From assembly GCA_004211885.1 (NCBI GenBank), contig SHBV01000022.1:1-47509 (forward strand): DNA of 47,509 nt, written 5' to 3'. The notes beneath the pieces were generated by a model that was given only the letters and a program-made list of their open reading frames with translations, ran no database searches and was not told the DNA's origin. This document shows, one piece after another, positions 25,475 to 34,114 of this stretch. Every line of letters begins with the position of its first letter. Position 1 is the stretch's first letter. The stretch is from Verrucomicrobiaceae bacterium (lineage in GTDB: Bacteria; Verrucomicrobiota; Verrucomicrobiia; Verrucomicrobiales; DEV007). Position numbers and translations under genes: made by a program.

Positions 25475-28222
25475 ATGCTCATTCTTAATTCAATTCAGTT
25501 CTCTTTCCAAAAAATTTTCTACCTATTGCTCATAACTATTGCAGCTATTTTGGTAACTGAATCAAAGGCTTCTGAAATAATTGCGTTTAATCGCGATGTG
25601 AGACCTATCCTCGCAGATAATTGTTGGTCCTGCCATGGACCAGATGCGGGTAATCGCAAGGCAAAGTTACGGCTCGATAAAAGAGAAAGCGCAACAAAAG
25701 AAGTGATCATACCCGGCAATGCGAATGAGAGTCCCCTCATTCAACGGATACTTTCCGATGATGATGATGAAATAATGCCACCCAAAGATCATCGAAAAAA
25801 ATTAACCGCCCCTCAAAAAAAACTTTTAGTGGACTGGATCAATCAGGGAGCAAAATGGCAAGATCACTGGGCATGGATTAGGCCCATACGAATGGGCGAT
25901 ATCCCCAAAGAAAAAGCGATAGATTGGTTCCTATTGAAGGAACTTAAAAAGAAAAACCTCAAATTCTCAGAGTTGGCACCTTCTCACACTATCATTCGCC
26001 GGTTAAGTTTTGATCTGCGAGGCCTACCACCAACGACAGAAGAAATTAAAGAATTTCAGAAATATGATACTGAAGAATCCATTAAGAGAGCCGCAAAATC
26101 ATTTATTTCTTCTCCTTCCTTTGGCGAGCGGATGGCCGTTCATTGGCTAGATCTGGTCCGTTATGCTGACACGAACGGTTATCATGCTGACATCGAATGG
26201 AGTGTCTCGCCTTATAGGGACTATGTGATTAATGCATTCAATAAAAATATGCCTTTCGATCAATTCACCTTAGAACAAATTGCTGGAGATCTGATACCAA
26301 ATGCATCCACAGAGCAAAAAGTTGCCGCAGGCTATAACCGGCTCAACATGAAGAGTACAGAATTTGGAATTCAGGACAAGGAGTACCTGAGCAAGTATTC
26401 TGCTGACCGGGTCAGGACCACGGCAACTACTTGGTTAGGAGCAACTCTGGGTTGCGCTGAATGCCATGATCACAAATTTGATCCATTCTCAATTCGTGAT
26501 TTTTACAGCTTCGCTGCGTTCTTCGCAGACATTAAAAGTGTAGGATATTATCCAGACGCACAAAAAAAAGGATGGGGTGAAACGATAGAAGTAATTGATC
26601 AGAACACCATAACGAAAATCGCTGAATTGGAAAACACACTCAAATCAATCGGCCCAAGCAACATCCTGAAAGATTCAAGGAAAGAAGGAAACACTTGGCA
26701 GTACATATTCAACAAACCTAATCCAGAATGGAAATTGCCCGATTATGATGATAGTAAATGGAACAGTGGTGAGGCAGGATTCGGTTCTCTGGGAACTCCT
26801 AACGGCAAGGTCCGAACCGAATGGAATTCATCTGACATTTGGATCCGCAGGGACTTCGATTTGAAGGAAGTACCAGAGAAGATTTTCCTGCTCATTCAGC
26901 ATGACGAAGATGCTACCGTATCAATTAATGGAAACAATGTAGAAAATCTAAAAGGTTATTCTACCGACTCTGAGGCATACGCTGTTCATGGAATTGATAC
27001 AAAACACCTAAAGATTGGTAAAAATGTAATTGCTATCCATTGCCACCAAACGAGCGGAGGTCAATTCATTGATGCTGGTCTCAGTTCAGATGTTACAGCA
27101 AATATAGAAATCGAAAAACAGATAAAAGAACTGCGCCAGCAAAATCGCAAGATGTTGGCAACTGTCTCAGTCGAACCAAGGACAGTCAGGATACTTCCCA
27201 GAGGTGACTGGATGGATAGTACTGGAGAAATCGTAGGTCCAGCCATTCCGCAATTCCTCAGTAAAAAAGAAACAAGGTCCCGCACTGATCTCGCAAAATG
27301 GATCACCTCAAAAGAGAATCCACTAACGGCGCGTGTCTTTGTAAATAGACTATGGAAGATCTTCTTCGGTAACGGCATTTCAAGAGTCCTTGACGATATT
27401 GGTTCTCAGGGAGAATGGCCCTCACACCCCGAGCTTCTCGATTGGCTAGCAGTAGAGTTTATGGAGTCTGGTTGGGATGTAAAACACGTGGTCAATCTGA
27501 TAGTAAATTCTAAAGCTTATAGACAGTCATCACTGAGAAATGAACGATTAAAGGTTATCGACCCAGAGAATCGGTTAATTGCTAGGCAGTCCAGATTCAG
27601 AATTGAAGCAGAATTTATCCGTGACAATGCTCTGGCCGTGAGTGGCTTACTTGTCAAAAAAGTTGGAGGATCAAGCGTGAAACCTTACCAGCCAGGTGGG
27701 TACTGGGAAAATTTGAATTTTCCAAGAAGAACCTACAAGGCTGATGATGGTTCGGACCAATACCGTAGAGGTCTTTATACGCACTGGCAAAGACAGTTCC
27801 TTCATCCTGCCCTCCTTGCATTTGATGCTCCTTCACGAGAAGAATGCACGGCCAACCGTCCCAGATCCAATACGCCTTTGGCTGCCCTGGTCCTGTTGAA
27901 TGATCCTACTCAGATCGAATCGGCTCGAACAATGGCCCAAAAAATAATCACAGACCCCGCCTTAAAGGATGACGAATCAAAGATAAGCTCAATGTTCATG
28001 CGTGTCCTTTCGCGTCCAGCACTAGGCTCCGAAATGACAAGCCTCAAACAACTACTCGAAAAGCACCGCAAAGAATTTTCAAAGGACCCGAAAAGTGCTA
28101 ATGAGCTGGTAAGTATCGGTCAGCAACCTTCACCTGAAAATGTCGACCAAACTGAACTAGCACCGTGGGTATCGGTTGCCCGCGTGCTCCTTAACCTTCA
28201 TGAAACAATTACCCGCAACTAA
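25475..28222 (+). CDS. PSCyt1/DUF1549/DUF1553 cytochrome-like protein, pair 3, with inserted beta-sandwich
   Basis: 915 residues from ATG 25475 (a TTG at 25457 is in frame but unlikely). A signal helix (about 11-27) leads to PSCyt1 with CWSCHGPDAGNRKAKLRLD (haem motif 50-54) and EIMPPKDHRKK at its end. DUF1549 (about 145-360) has RRLSFDLRGLPPTTEE and a second CxxCH (CAECHDHK near 327). Between DUF1549 and DUF1553 lies an extra domain (about 400-540) with W..PDYDDSKWNSGEAGFG and IWIRRDFDL, which resembles the jelly-roll sugar-binding modules found in glycosidases. DUF1553 (about 600-860) contains ENPLTARVFVNRLWKIFFG. Its DUF1501 partner starts one base after the stop. Confidence 0.92.
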   Translation: MLILNSIQFSFQKIFYLLLITIAAILVTESKASEIIAFNRDVRPILADNCWSCHGPDAGNRKAKLRLDKRESATKEVIIPGNANESPLIQRILSDDDDEIMPPKDHRKKLTAPQKKLLVDWINQGAKWQDHWAWIRPIRMGDIPKEKAIDWFLLKELKKKNLKFSELAPSHTIIRRLSFDLRGLPPTTEEIKEFQKYDTEESIKRAAKSFISSPSFGERMAVHWLDLVRYADTNGYHADIEWSVSPYRDYVINAFNKNMPFDQFTLEQIAGDLIPNASTEQKVAAGYNRLNMKSTEFGIQDKEYLSKYSADRVRTTATTWLGATLGCAECHDHKFDPFSIRDFYSFAAFFADIKSVGYYPDAQKKGWGETIEVIDQNTITKIAELENTLKSIGPSNILKDSRKEGNTWQYIFNKPNPEWKLPDYDDSKWNSGEAGFGSLGTPNGKVRTEWNSSDIWIRRDFDLKEVPEKIFLLIQHDEDATVSINGNNVENLKGYSTDSEAYAVHGIDTKHLKIGKNVIAIHCHQTSGGQFIDAGLSSDVTANIEIEKQIKELRQQNRKMLATVSVEPRTVRILPRGDWMDSTGEIVGPAIPQFLSKKETRSRTDLAKWITSKENPLTARVFVNRLWKIFFGNGISRVLDDIGSQGEWPSHPELLDWLAVEFMESGWDVKHVVNLIVNSKAYRQSSLRNERLKVIDPENRLIARQSRFRIEAEFIRDNALAVSGLLVKKVGGSSVKPYQPGGYWENLNFPRRTYKADDGSDQYRRGLYTHWQRQFLHPALLAFDAPSREECTANRPRSNTPLAALVLLNDPTQIESARTMAQKIITDPALKDDESKISSMFMRVLSRPALGSEMTSLKQLLEKHRKEFSKDPKSANELVSIGQQPSPENVDQTELAPWVSVARVLLNLHETITRN

Positions 28223-28223
28223 A

Positions 28224-29603
28224 ATGGATACTTCTCTTCTCAGGCGGAGCTTTCTTAAGAGGTCCAGTATTGGATCAGCGGCACTAATGTCTCTCCTAAA
28301 GGATTCATCGGCCGGGATGATCAAACCTAATGAATCTGCCAAATGTAAGAGAGTCATAGTCCTCTGTATGGCAGGAGGACCCTCGCACTTAGAAACTTTT
28401 GATTACAAACCGAAACTAGAGGAACTGGATGGTAAGCCCATGCCAAAATCGTTCACAGAAGGCCAACAAATTGCACAGTTACAAGGTCAGGCCAACAATC
28501 TAAAGGTCCTAGGGCCTCAGCATCAATTTAAAAAATATGGCAAGAGTGGTCAGGAAATTTCTGCAGCTCTTCCAAATATTGCTAACAAAATTTCCGATGA
28601 TATCTGCATCATTAGGTCAATGCAGACCGAACAAATCAATCATGATCCGGCTCATACCTTCATGAATACTGGTTCAATTATCTCGGGCCGACCATCGATG
28701 GGGTCATGGATTAATTATGGTCTCGGAAGTGAAAGTGGAAATTTACCTGGATTCGTAGTCTTGACCTCGGTCGGAGGTGGTCAGTCACAGCCAATCGCAG
28801 CTCGTCAGTGGCATAGTGGATTCCTGCCCAGTCAGCATCAAGGAGTACGGTTAAGGTCAAAGGGAGACCCTGTCCTTTATATTAACAATCCGAAAGGTGT
28901 AACTCCGGACCGGCAAAAAGATGTAATCGACACGATTAAGAATCTAAATATGATCGGCAATCAGACCCTCAAGGATCCTGAAATCGCCGCGAGAATTAGC
29001 CAATATGAAATGGCTTTCCGTATGCAGATGAGTGTGCCTGAACTTGTTGATTTTTCTAATGAACCAAAGCACATCACTGATCTTTATGGAACGAAAGGTG
29101 CGGACGGAACCTTTGCCTCAAATTGTTTATTGGCTCGGCGTTTAGCCGAACGCGGGGTCCGGTTCATCCAGCTCTATCACCGCGGTTGGGACCATCATGG
29201 AGGCATTAAAAAAGGTGTAGAACATACCGCGAAGTTAGTGGATCAGGCATCTGCAGCACTGGTACTGGATCTTAAAGAGAGGGGCCTCCTGGATGATACT
29301 CTAGTTGTATGGGGAGGAGAATTCGGCCGCACTCCGATGGCTCAGGGAAATGGTAGAGACCACCACATTAAGGCCTTTTCAATGTGGATGGCAGGAGGTG
29401 GAATTAAACCAGGTATTACATACGGAGCTACTGACGAACTCGGGTACAGTGCAGAGAAAGACATTGTGCATGTCCATGACTTCCATGCAACCATGCTAAA
29501 CTTATTAGGAATCGATCATGAGAAGTTTACGTACCGGTATCAGGGACGTGATTTCAGACTCACCGATGTTCACGGAAAGATATTAAAGGATATTATAATA
29601 TGA
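28224..29603 (+). CDS. Tat-exported DUF1501 protein, pair 3
   Basis: 459 residues from ATG 28224. An upstream in-frame start at 28176 lies inside the previous gene and would bury the signal, so it is not preferred. The signal is MDTSLLRRSFLKRSSIG with twin arginines at 7-8. DUF1501 landmarks are LCMAGGPSHLETFDYKP (about 47-63), FMNTGSIISGRPSMGSW, VVWGGEFGRTPMAQGNGRDHH and HDFHATMLNLLGIDHEKF. It is one base behind the pair 3 cytochrome protein and overlaps the next cytochrome gene by 4 bases (ATGA), which indicates coupled translation of pairs 3 and 4. Confidence 0.93.
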   Translation: MDTSLLRRSFLKRSSIGSAALMSLLKDSSAGMIKPNESAKCKRVIVLCMAGGPSHLETFDYKPKLEELDGKPMPKSFTEGQQIAQLQGQANNLKVLGPQHQFKKYGKSGQEISAALPNIANKISDDICIIRSMQTEQINHDPAHTFMNTGSIISGRPSMGSWINYGLGSESGNLPGFVVLTSVGGGQSQPIAARQWHSGFLPSQHQGVRLRSKGDPVLYINNPKGVTPDRQKDVIDTIKNLNMIGNQTLKDPEIAARISQYEMAFRMQMSVPELVDFSNEPKHITDLYGTKGADGTFASNCLLARRLAERGVRFIQLYHRGWDHHGGIKKGVEHTAKLVDQASAALVLDLKERGLLDDTLVVWGGEFGRTPMAQGNGRDHHIKAFSMWMAGGGIKPGITYGATDELGYSAEKDIVHVHDFHATMLNLLGIDHEKFTYRYQGRDFRLTDVHGKILKDIII

Positions 29604-32600
29604 AGCTTCTTACCATCACGATCCTAGTGTTAGGAACCTATCTTCTCCATGCAGAAGATCCAGACTTCAACAGTGAGGTCCGGCCAATTCTTGCCAGTAA
29701 TTGTTTCCAGTGCCATGGCCCGGATGTAAAAGCCCGTAAGGCAAAGCTCAGACTGGATCAAAGGGAGGGTGCCACTAGGGACCTTGGTGGATACCGAGCA
29801 GTATCCCCGGGTCAAACCACTGAGAGCGAACTAATGAAGCGCATCCTCTCCGATGATCCTGAGGAAATCATGCCTCCACCCAAAACAAAAAAACACCTGA
29901 CTATCGAACAAAAAGAGATCCTACGTAAATGGATTACCTCAGGTGCTGATTATCAAGATCATTGGGCCTTTGTCAGGCCCAACAAACCAAGGGTTCCAGA
30001 AATCGCCAATGGGCCTAGAGTTAAAAATAATATCGACCGTTTCGTTCTGGCTCGTTTAAAGCTGGAAGAACTAGAACCTGCCGCCGAAGCAAGCCCCGAA
30101 ACGTTAATCCGCAGGGTAAGTTTCAGCCTCACTGGCCTACCGCCAACACTCGAAGAAATCGACACATTCCTTGCTGATAAAGCACCAAATGCTTACAACA
30201 AAATGGTCGACCATTACCTCAATTCACCGGCATACGGTGAACACATGGCTAGACACTGGCTGGACCTTGCCCGCTATGCCGACTCCAACGGATATCAGTA
30301 TGATACTGAGCGACAGCAATGGGTATGGCGTGACTGGGTAATTAATGCTTACAACAGTAACAAGCCATTCAATAAATTTACTATTGAGCAACTGGCCGGT
30401 GATCTCCTGCCACAGGCCAGCGAACATCAACGACTTGCCACAGGCTTCAACCGAAACCACGGAATCACCATCGAGGGGGGAATCATTGACGAGGAATACC
30501 GCACTGAATATGTCATGGACCGGGTAGTAACAACTAGTCAAGTATGGATGGCATTGACCATGGGTTGTGCGCGGTGTCATGACCACAAATTTGATCCCAT
30601 CTCTCAGAAGGAATTCTATCAGGTTTTTCACTTTTTTAATCAGGTTCCAGAACGCGGCGCTAATGGGTTCGCACCGAAGCAACGCCTTACTTCCCCGCTC
30701 GCAGCCGCCAAGAAGACGGAAAATGAGAGAAAATTATCACAGTTAAAGAAAGAACTGGAAAAACCTCTAAATCTAGATGCTCTTATCGAGCAATGGACTT
30801 CCCAGATAGCCCTGCAACCCAAAGAAGGGTGGGTAATCCTTTCCCCAAAGACCATAAAATCCACGGGAGGAGCCACGTTAAGCAAGCTCGATGACAACAG
30901 TATCCTCGTTGGAGGTGCAAACTCGCAAAAGGATATTTATGAGTTCACAGCTAAGGTGACAGCGGAAAAAATGACTGCGGTTAGGCTCGAAGCCCTGACA
31001 CACCAAACGCTCCCCGGCAACGGACCCGGTCGACACAGTAACTCAAACTTTGTCCTCAGTGAATTTGAATTAACTGCAATCTCCATTAAAAATCCCTCAC
31101 AAAGCCAAGTAGTCAAATTCGCAAGAGCCATTGCCGACTATTCACAGGCCGGGTATGGAGTCTCTAAGGCCATCGATGGCACTACAGCAAATTCCAACGG
31201 CTGGGCAGTTGATGGGCCCACCCGCAAAGCACCAGCAACAGCCATTTTTACTACTGCATTACCCTTCGGTTATGAGGGTGGCTCGTTATTGCGTTTTCGG
31301 CTTCGCCATGAAGCCGATTTCGCCGCACATGGCATGGGTCGCCCCAGACTCTCCGTCACTACCGATCCGGCAGATGCCCTGCAACTACAGGGCATCCCTG
31401 CAGGCATCCGTGAAATTGCTACTATCATCAATCAAAAAAGAACAAAATCTCAATCCGATCGCCTTAAGAAATATTTCCTGACGCATCACAACCCTAACAG
31501 GAACCTTAAGAAACGTATCGCAACGATTGAAAAACAATTAGCGGCCTCTTTCCCCGAAACGATGATAATGCAGGACATGGCAAAACCAAGGGCAACGCAC
31601 GTGCTTAATCGGGGACAATACAATGAACCTGGGGAAAGAGTATCAGCAGGTGTACCTGCCATTTTTCCGACAATGAGAGCAAACAATTCGAATCGTCTCG
31701 GCTTTGCGCAATGGTTAATGGATCCAACCCATCCACTGACCGCCCGAGTCGCGGTTAACAGGTACTGGCAGCAACTCTTCGGTACAGGATTGGTAAAAAC
31801 AGCTGAGGACTTCGGTATTCAGGGAGAACTACCGTCGCACCCTGAGCTACTCGACTGGCTCGCCCTTGAGTTTATCCGGAGCGGTTGGGATACCAAACAT
31901 ATGTACAGCCTATTACTCAATTCGGCGACTTATCGGCAAACCTCTCATGCCGGAAAGGCTGCCTACCGTAACGATCCGGAAAATAGATTACTTGCCCGTG
32001 GTCCACGAATGCGACTAGATGCCGAGGAAATTCGTGATTCCTGTCTTGCCAGTAGCGGCCTACTGGTTAACCAACTCGGAGGCAAGAGTGTCTATCCCTA
32101 CCAACCTAAGGGACTCTGGATGGAACTCAATAACAGGCCCGGTTACTCAAAAGAATACCAACAGGGCAAAGGAAATGACCTTTATCGCCGTAGCATTTAC
32201 ACTTTCTGGAAACGAACGGTTCCTTCTCCAATGCTGAAGACATTTGATGCGCCGGAACGCGAATTCTGCACCACTAGACGATCGCGAACTAACACTCCTC
32301 TGCAAGCACTAGCGTTGCTCAATGGGCCGCAGTTCGTTGAAGCTGCACGGCGTCTAGCAGAACGCATGTTGAGCAAGGGGGGACAAACATTAAACGAGCG
32401 TATCACCTATGGGTTCCGTCTTGTAACAGCTCGGGTCCCCGTGCAATCCGAGCTTACATTGCTGCGTTCCTCCTATACGGAAAACCTAAAGCTCTTCGAA
32501 ACAAATCAATCGACAGCTCATAAACTTCTGAAAGTTGGCGATTCACCTTACAACACTAGGTTGAATATCTCGAAATTGGCAGCGATGACTAGCGTTGCCC

Positions 32601-32641
32601 GCTTGCTCTTGAACCTCAATGAAACAGTTACAAAAGGATAA
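29600..32641 (+). CDS. PSCyt1/DUF1549/DUF1553 cytochrome-like protein, pair 4, with discoidin-like insert
   Basis: 1013 residues, the longest of the four. A short signal peptide (MKLLTITILVLGTYLLHA) precedes PSCyt1 with CFQCH at 35-39 and EIMPPPKTKKHLT. DUF1549 (about 145-360) has RRVSFSLTGLPPTLEE and a second CxxCH (CARCHDHK, near 323). A roughly 220-residue insertion (about 385-610) includes FVLSEFELTAI, YGVSKAIDGT, NGWAVDGP and LLRFRLRHEADFAAHGMGRPRLSV. This pattern is like a discoidin/F5-8C-type carbohydrate-binding sandwich. DUF1553 (about 695-950) has THPLTARVAVNRYWQQLFG. The start codon overlaps the previous stop (ATGA), and the DUF1501 partner begins 6 bases downstream. Confidence 0.92.
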   Translation: MKLLTITILVLGTYLLHAEDPDFNSEVRPILASNCFQCHGPDVKARKAKLRLDQREGATRDLGGYRAVSPGQTTESELMKRILSDDPEEIMPPPKTKKHLTIEQKEILRKWITSGADYQDHWAFVRPNKPRVPEIANGPRVKNNIDRFVLARLKLEELEPAAEASPETLIRRVSFSLTGLPPTLEEIDTFLADKAPNAYNKMVDHYLNSPAYGEHMARHWLDLARYADSNGYQYDTERQQWVWRDWVINAYNSNKPFNKFTIEQLAGDLLPQASEHQRLATGFNRNHGITIEGGIIDEEYRTEYVMDRVVTTSQVWMALTMGCARCHDHKFDPISQKEFYQVFHFFNQVPERGANGFAPKQRLTSPLAAAKKTENERKLSQLKKELEKPLNLDALIEQWTSQIALQPKEGWVILSPKTIKSTGGATLSKLDDNSILVGGANSQKDIYEFTAKVTAEKMTAVRLEALTHQTLPGNGPGRHSNSNFVLSEFELTAISIKNPSQSQVVKFARAIADYSQAGYGVSKAIDGTTANSNGWAVDGPTRKAPATAIFTTALPFGYEGGSLLRFRLRHEADFAAHGMGRPRLSVTTDPADALQLQGIPAGIREIATIINQKRTKSQSDRLKKYFLTHHNPNRNLKKRIATIEKQLAASFPETMIMQDMAKPRATHVLNRGQYNEPGERVSAGVPAIFPTMRANNSNRLGFAQWLMDPTHPLTARVAVNRYWQQLFGTGLVKTAEDFGIQGELPSHPELLDWLALEFIRSGWDTKHMYSLLLNSATYRQTSHAGKAAYRNDPENRLLARGPRMRLDAEEIRDSCLASSGLLVNQLGGKSVYPYQPKGLWMELNNRPGYSKEYQQGKGNDLYRRSIYTFWKRTVPSPMLKTFDAPEREFCTTRRSRTNTPLQALALLNGPQFVEAARRLAERMLSKGGQTLNERITYGFRLVTARVPVQSELTLLRSSYTENLKLFETNQSTAHKLLKVGDSPYNTRLNISKLAAMTSVARLLLNLNETVTKG

Positions 32642-32647
32642 TCTTAT

Positions 32648-34108
32648 ATGCATGAACTTCTCCTTGAATCCAGTCTAATTCAGAATCGTCGTCAGTTCTT
32701 CGGGCAATCCAGTACTGGTATCGGGGTCGCGGCTCTCTCATCACTACTGAGTAGTGAACTATGCACGAAAGAACGGTCCAAAGACGACACCCGCTTCGGC
32801 GGCCTCAAGGGTATCCCTCATTTTGCACCTAAAGCCAAGAGAGTCATCTATCTGCTTCAATCTGGAGCCCCATCGCAAGTCGATCTACTCGACTATAAGC
32901 CATCCCTCGAGAAACTGCACATGAAACAACTGCCCAAGGAAATCCGTGATGGTCAGCGTCTAACTGGCATGACGGCAGGACAGAAAAGCTTTCCCGTAAT
33001 TAAGTCACCATGGAAATTCAGGCAGCATGGCAAGTCCGGAACCTGGCTCAGCGATCTGCTTCCTCACATGGCAGAAGTAGTCGATGATATATGTGTTGTC
33101 CGCTCAATGCATACCGAAGCCATTAACCACGATCCCGCTGTCACTTTCTTCCAGTCCGGTCATCAGCAGCCCGGTAGGCCAAGTATCGGATCCTGGCTAA
33201 GCTATGGCCTAGGCAGCGAAACTGAAAACTTGCCATCTTTTGTCGTGCTACTGAGCAAGAACACTTTTCACCAAGCTCAGCCACTCTATGATCGCCTCTG
33301 GGGCAGCGGCTTTCTTCCTTCAAAATATCAGGGAGTAAAGTTCCGTAGTGAGGGAGATCCCGTCCTCTATCTAAACGATCCCGCCGGTGGCGGGTCAGAA
33401 AGCAGGCGATCAATGCTTGATCGCCTTGCCAAACTTAACCAAATACGCGAAAAAGAAATAGGCGACCCAGAAATCACTACCAGAATTGCACAATATGAAA
33501 TGGCCTACCGCATGCAAGCATCGGTACCAGGGCTGGCAGATATTTCAGACGAGCCGGAAAGTACTTTCAAGCTCTATGGGGAAGAGGCAAAAGAGCCTGG
33601 CTCACATGCTGCCAATTGCCTATTAGCACGACGACTAGCTGAACGGGGTGTAAGATTTATCCAATTATTCCACCGTGGCTGGGATCATCACAGCAACGTT
33701 CAGCGCTACTTGCCTACCATTGCTCGGGAAACCGATCAGGGATCAGCAGCCCTAATTGCAGATCTAAAAAGACGGGACATGCTCGACGAGACACTCGTCA
33801 TCTGGGGCGGTGAGTTTGGCCGCACTGTTTATGCTCAGGGCAATCCCAATTCCTTTGGCCGTGATCACCACCCAAGGTGCTTTTCCATTTGGATGGCCGG
33901 CGGCGGTATCAAACCAGGCATCACTTATGGGAAAACCGATGATTATTGTTACAATGTAGAAGCGGATCCAGTGCACGTGCATGACTTTCACGCCACTATA
34001 TTGCACTGCCTTGGGATTGATCACGAACAGCTCACCTACCGATTCCAGGGACGCGACTACCGCCTTACCGATGTCCACGGCAGGGTCGTCCGTGGAATCC
34101 TTTCCTGA
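32648..34108 (+). CDS. Tat-exported DUF1501 protein, pair 4
   Basis: 486 residues. The twin-arginine signal is IQNRRQFFGQSSTGIGVAAL (RR at 14-15). DUF1501 landmarks are LLQSGAPSQVDLLDYKP, DGQRLTGMTAGQK (shared with pair 2), FFQSGHQQPGRPSIGSW, VIWGGEFGRTVYAQGN and HDFHATILHCLGIDHEQL. The conserved GGPSH has changed to GAPSQ, so one His usually present near the first metal-binding Asp is replaced by Gln. It is the last gene of the plus-strand block 25.4-34.1 kb, and its stop is only 6 bases from the stop of the convergent sulfatase. Confidence 0.93.
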   Translation: MHELLLESSLIQNRRQFFGQSSTGIGVAALSSLLSSELCTKERSKDDTRFGGLKGIPHFAPKAKRVIYLLQSGAPSQVDLLDYKPSLEKLHMKQLPKEIRDGQRLTGMTAGQKSFPVIKSPWKFRQHGKSGTWLSDLLPHMAEVVDDICVVRSMHTEAINHDPAVTFFQSGHQQPGRPSIGSWLSYGLGSETENLPSFVVLLSKNTFHQAQPLYDRLWGSGFLPSKYQGVKFRSEGDPVLYLNDPAGGGSESRRSMLDRLAKLNQIREKEIGDPEITTRIAQYEMAYRMQASVPGLADISDEPESTFKLYGEEAKEPGSHAANCLLARRLAERGVRFIQLFHRGWDHHSNVQRYLPTIARETDQGSAALIADLKRRDMLDETLVIWGGEFGRTVYAQGNPNSFGRDHHPRCFSIWMAGGGIKPGITYGKTDDYCYNVEADPVHVHDFHATILHCLGIDHEQLTYRFQGRDYRLTDVHGRVVRGILS

Positions 34109-34114
34109 TACCCT

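Noticed and set aside
30224..30682. 152-codon open frame on the minus strand within the pair 4 cytochrome gene
   Set aside because: It lies fully antisense to a strongly conserved coding region and has no recognisable protein features.
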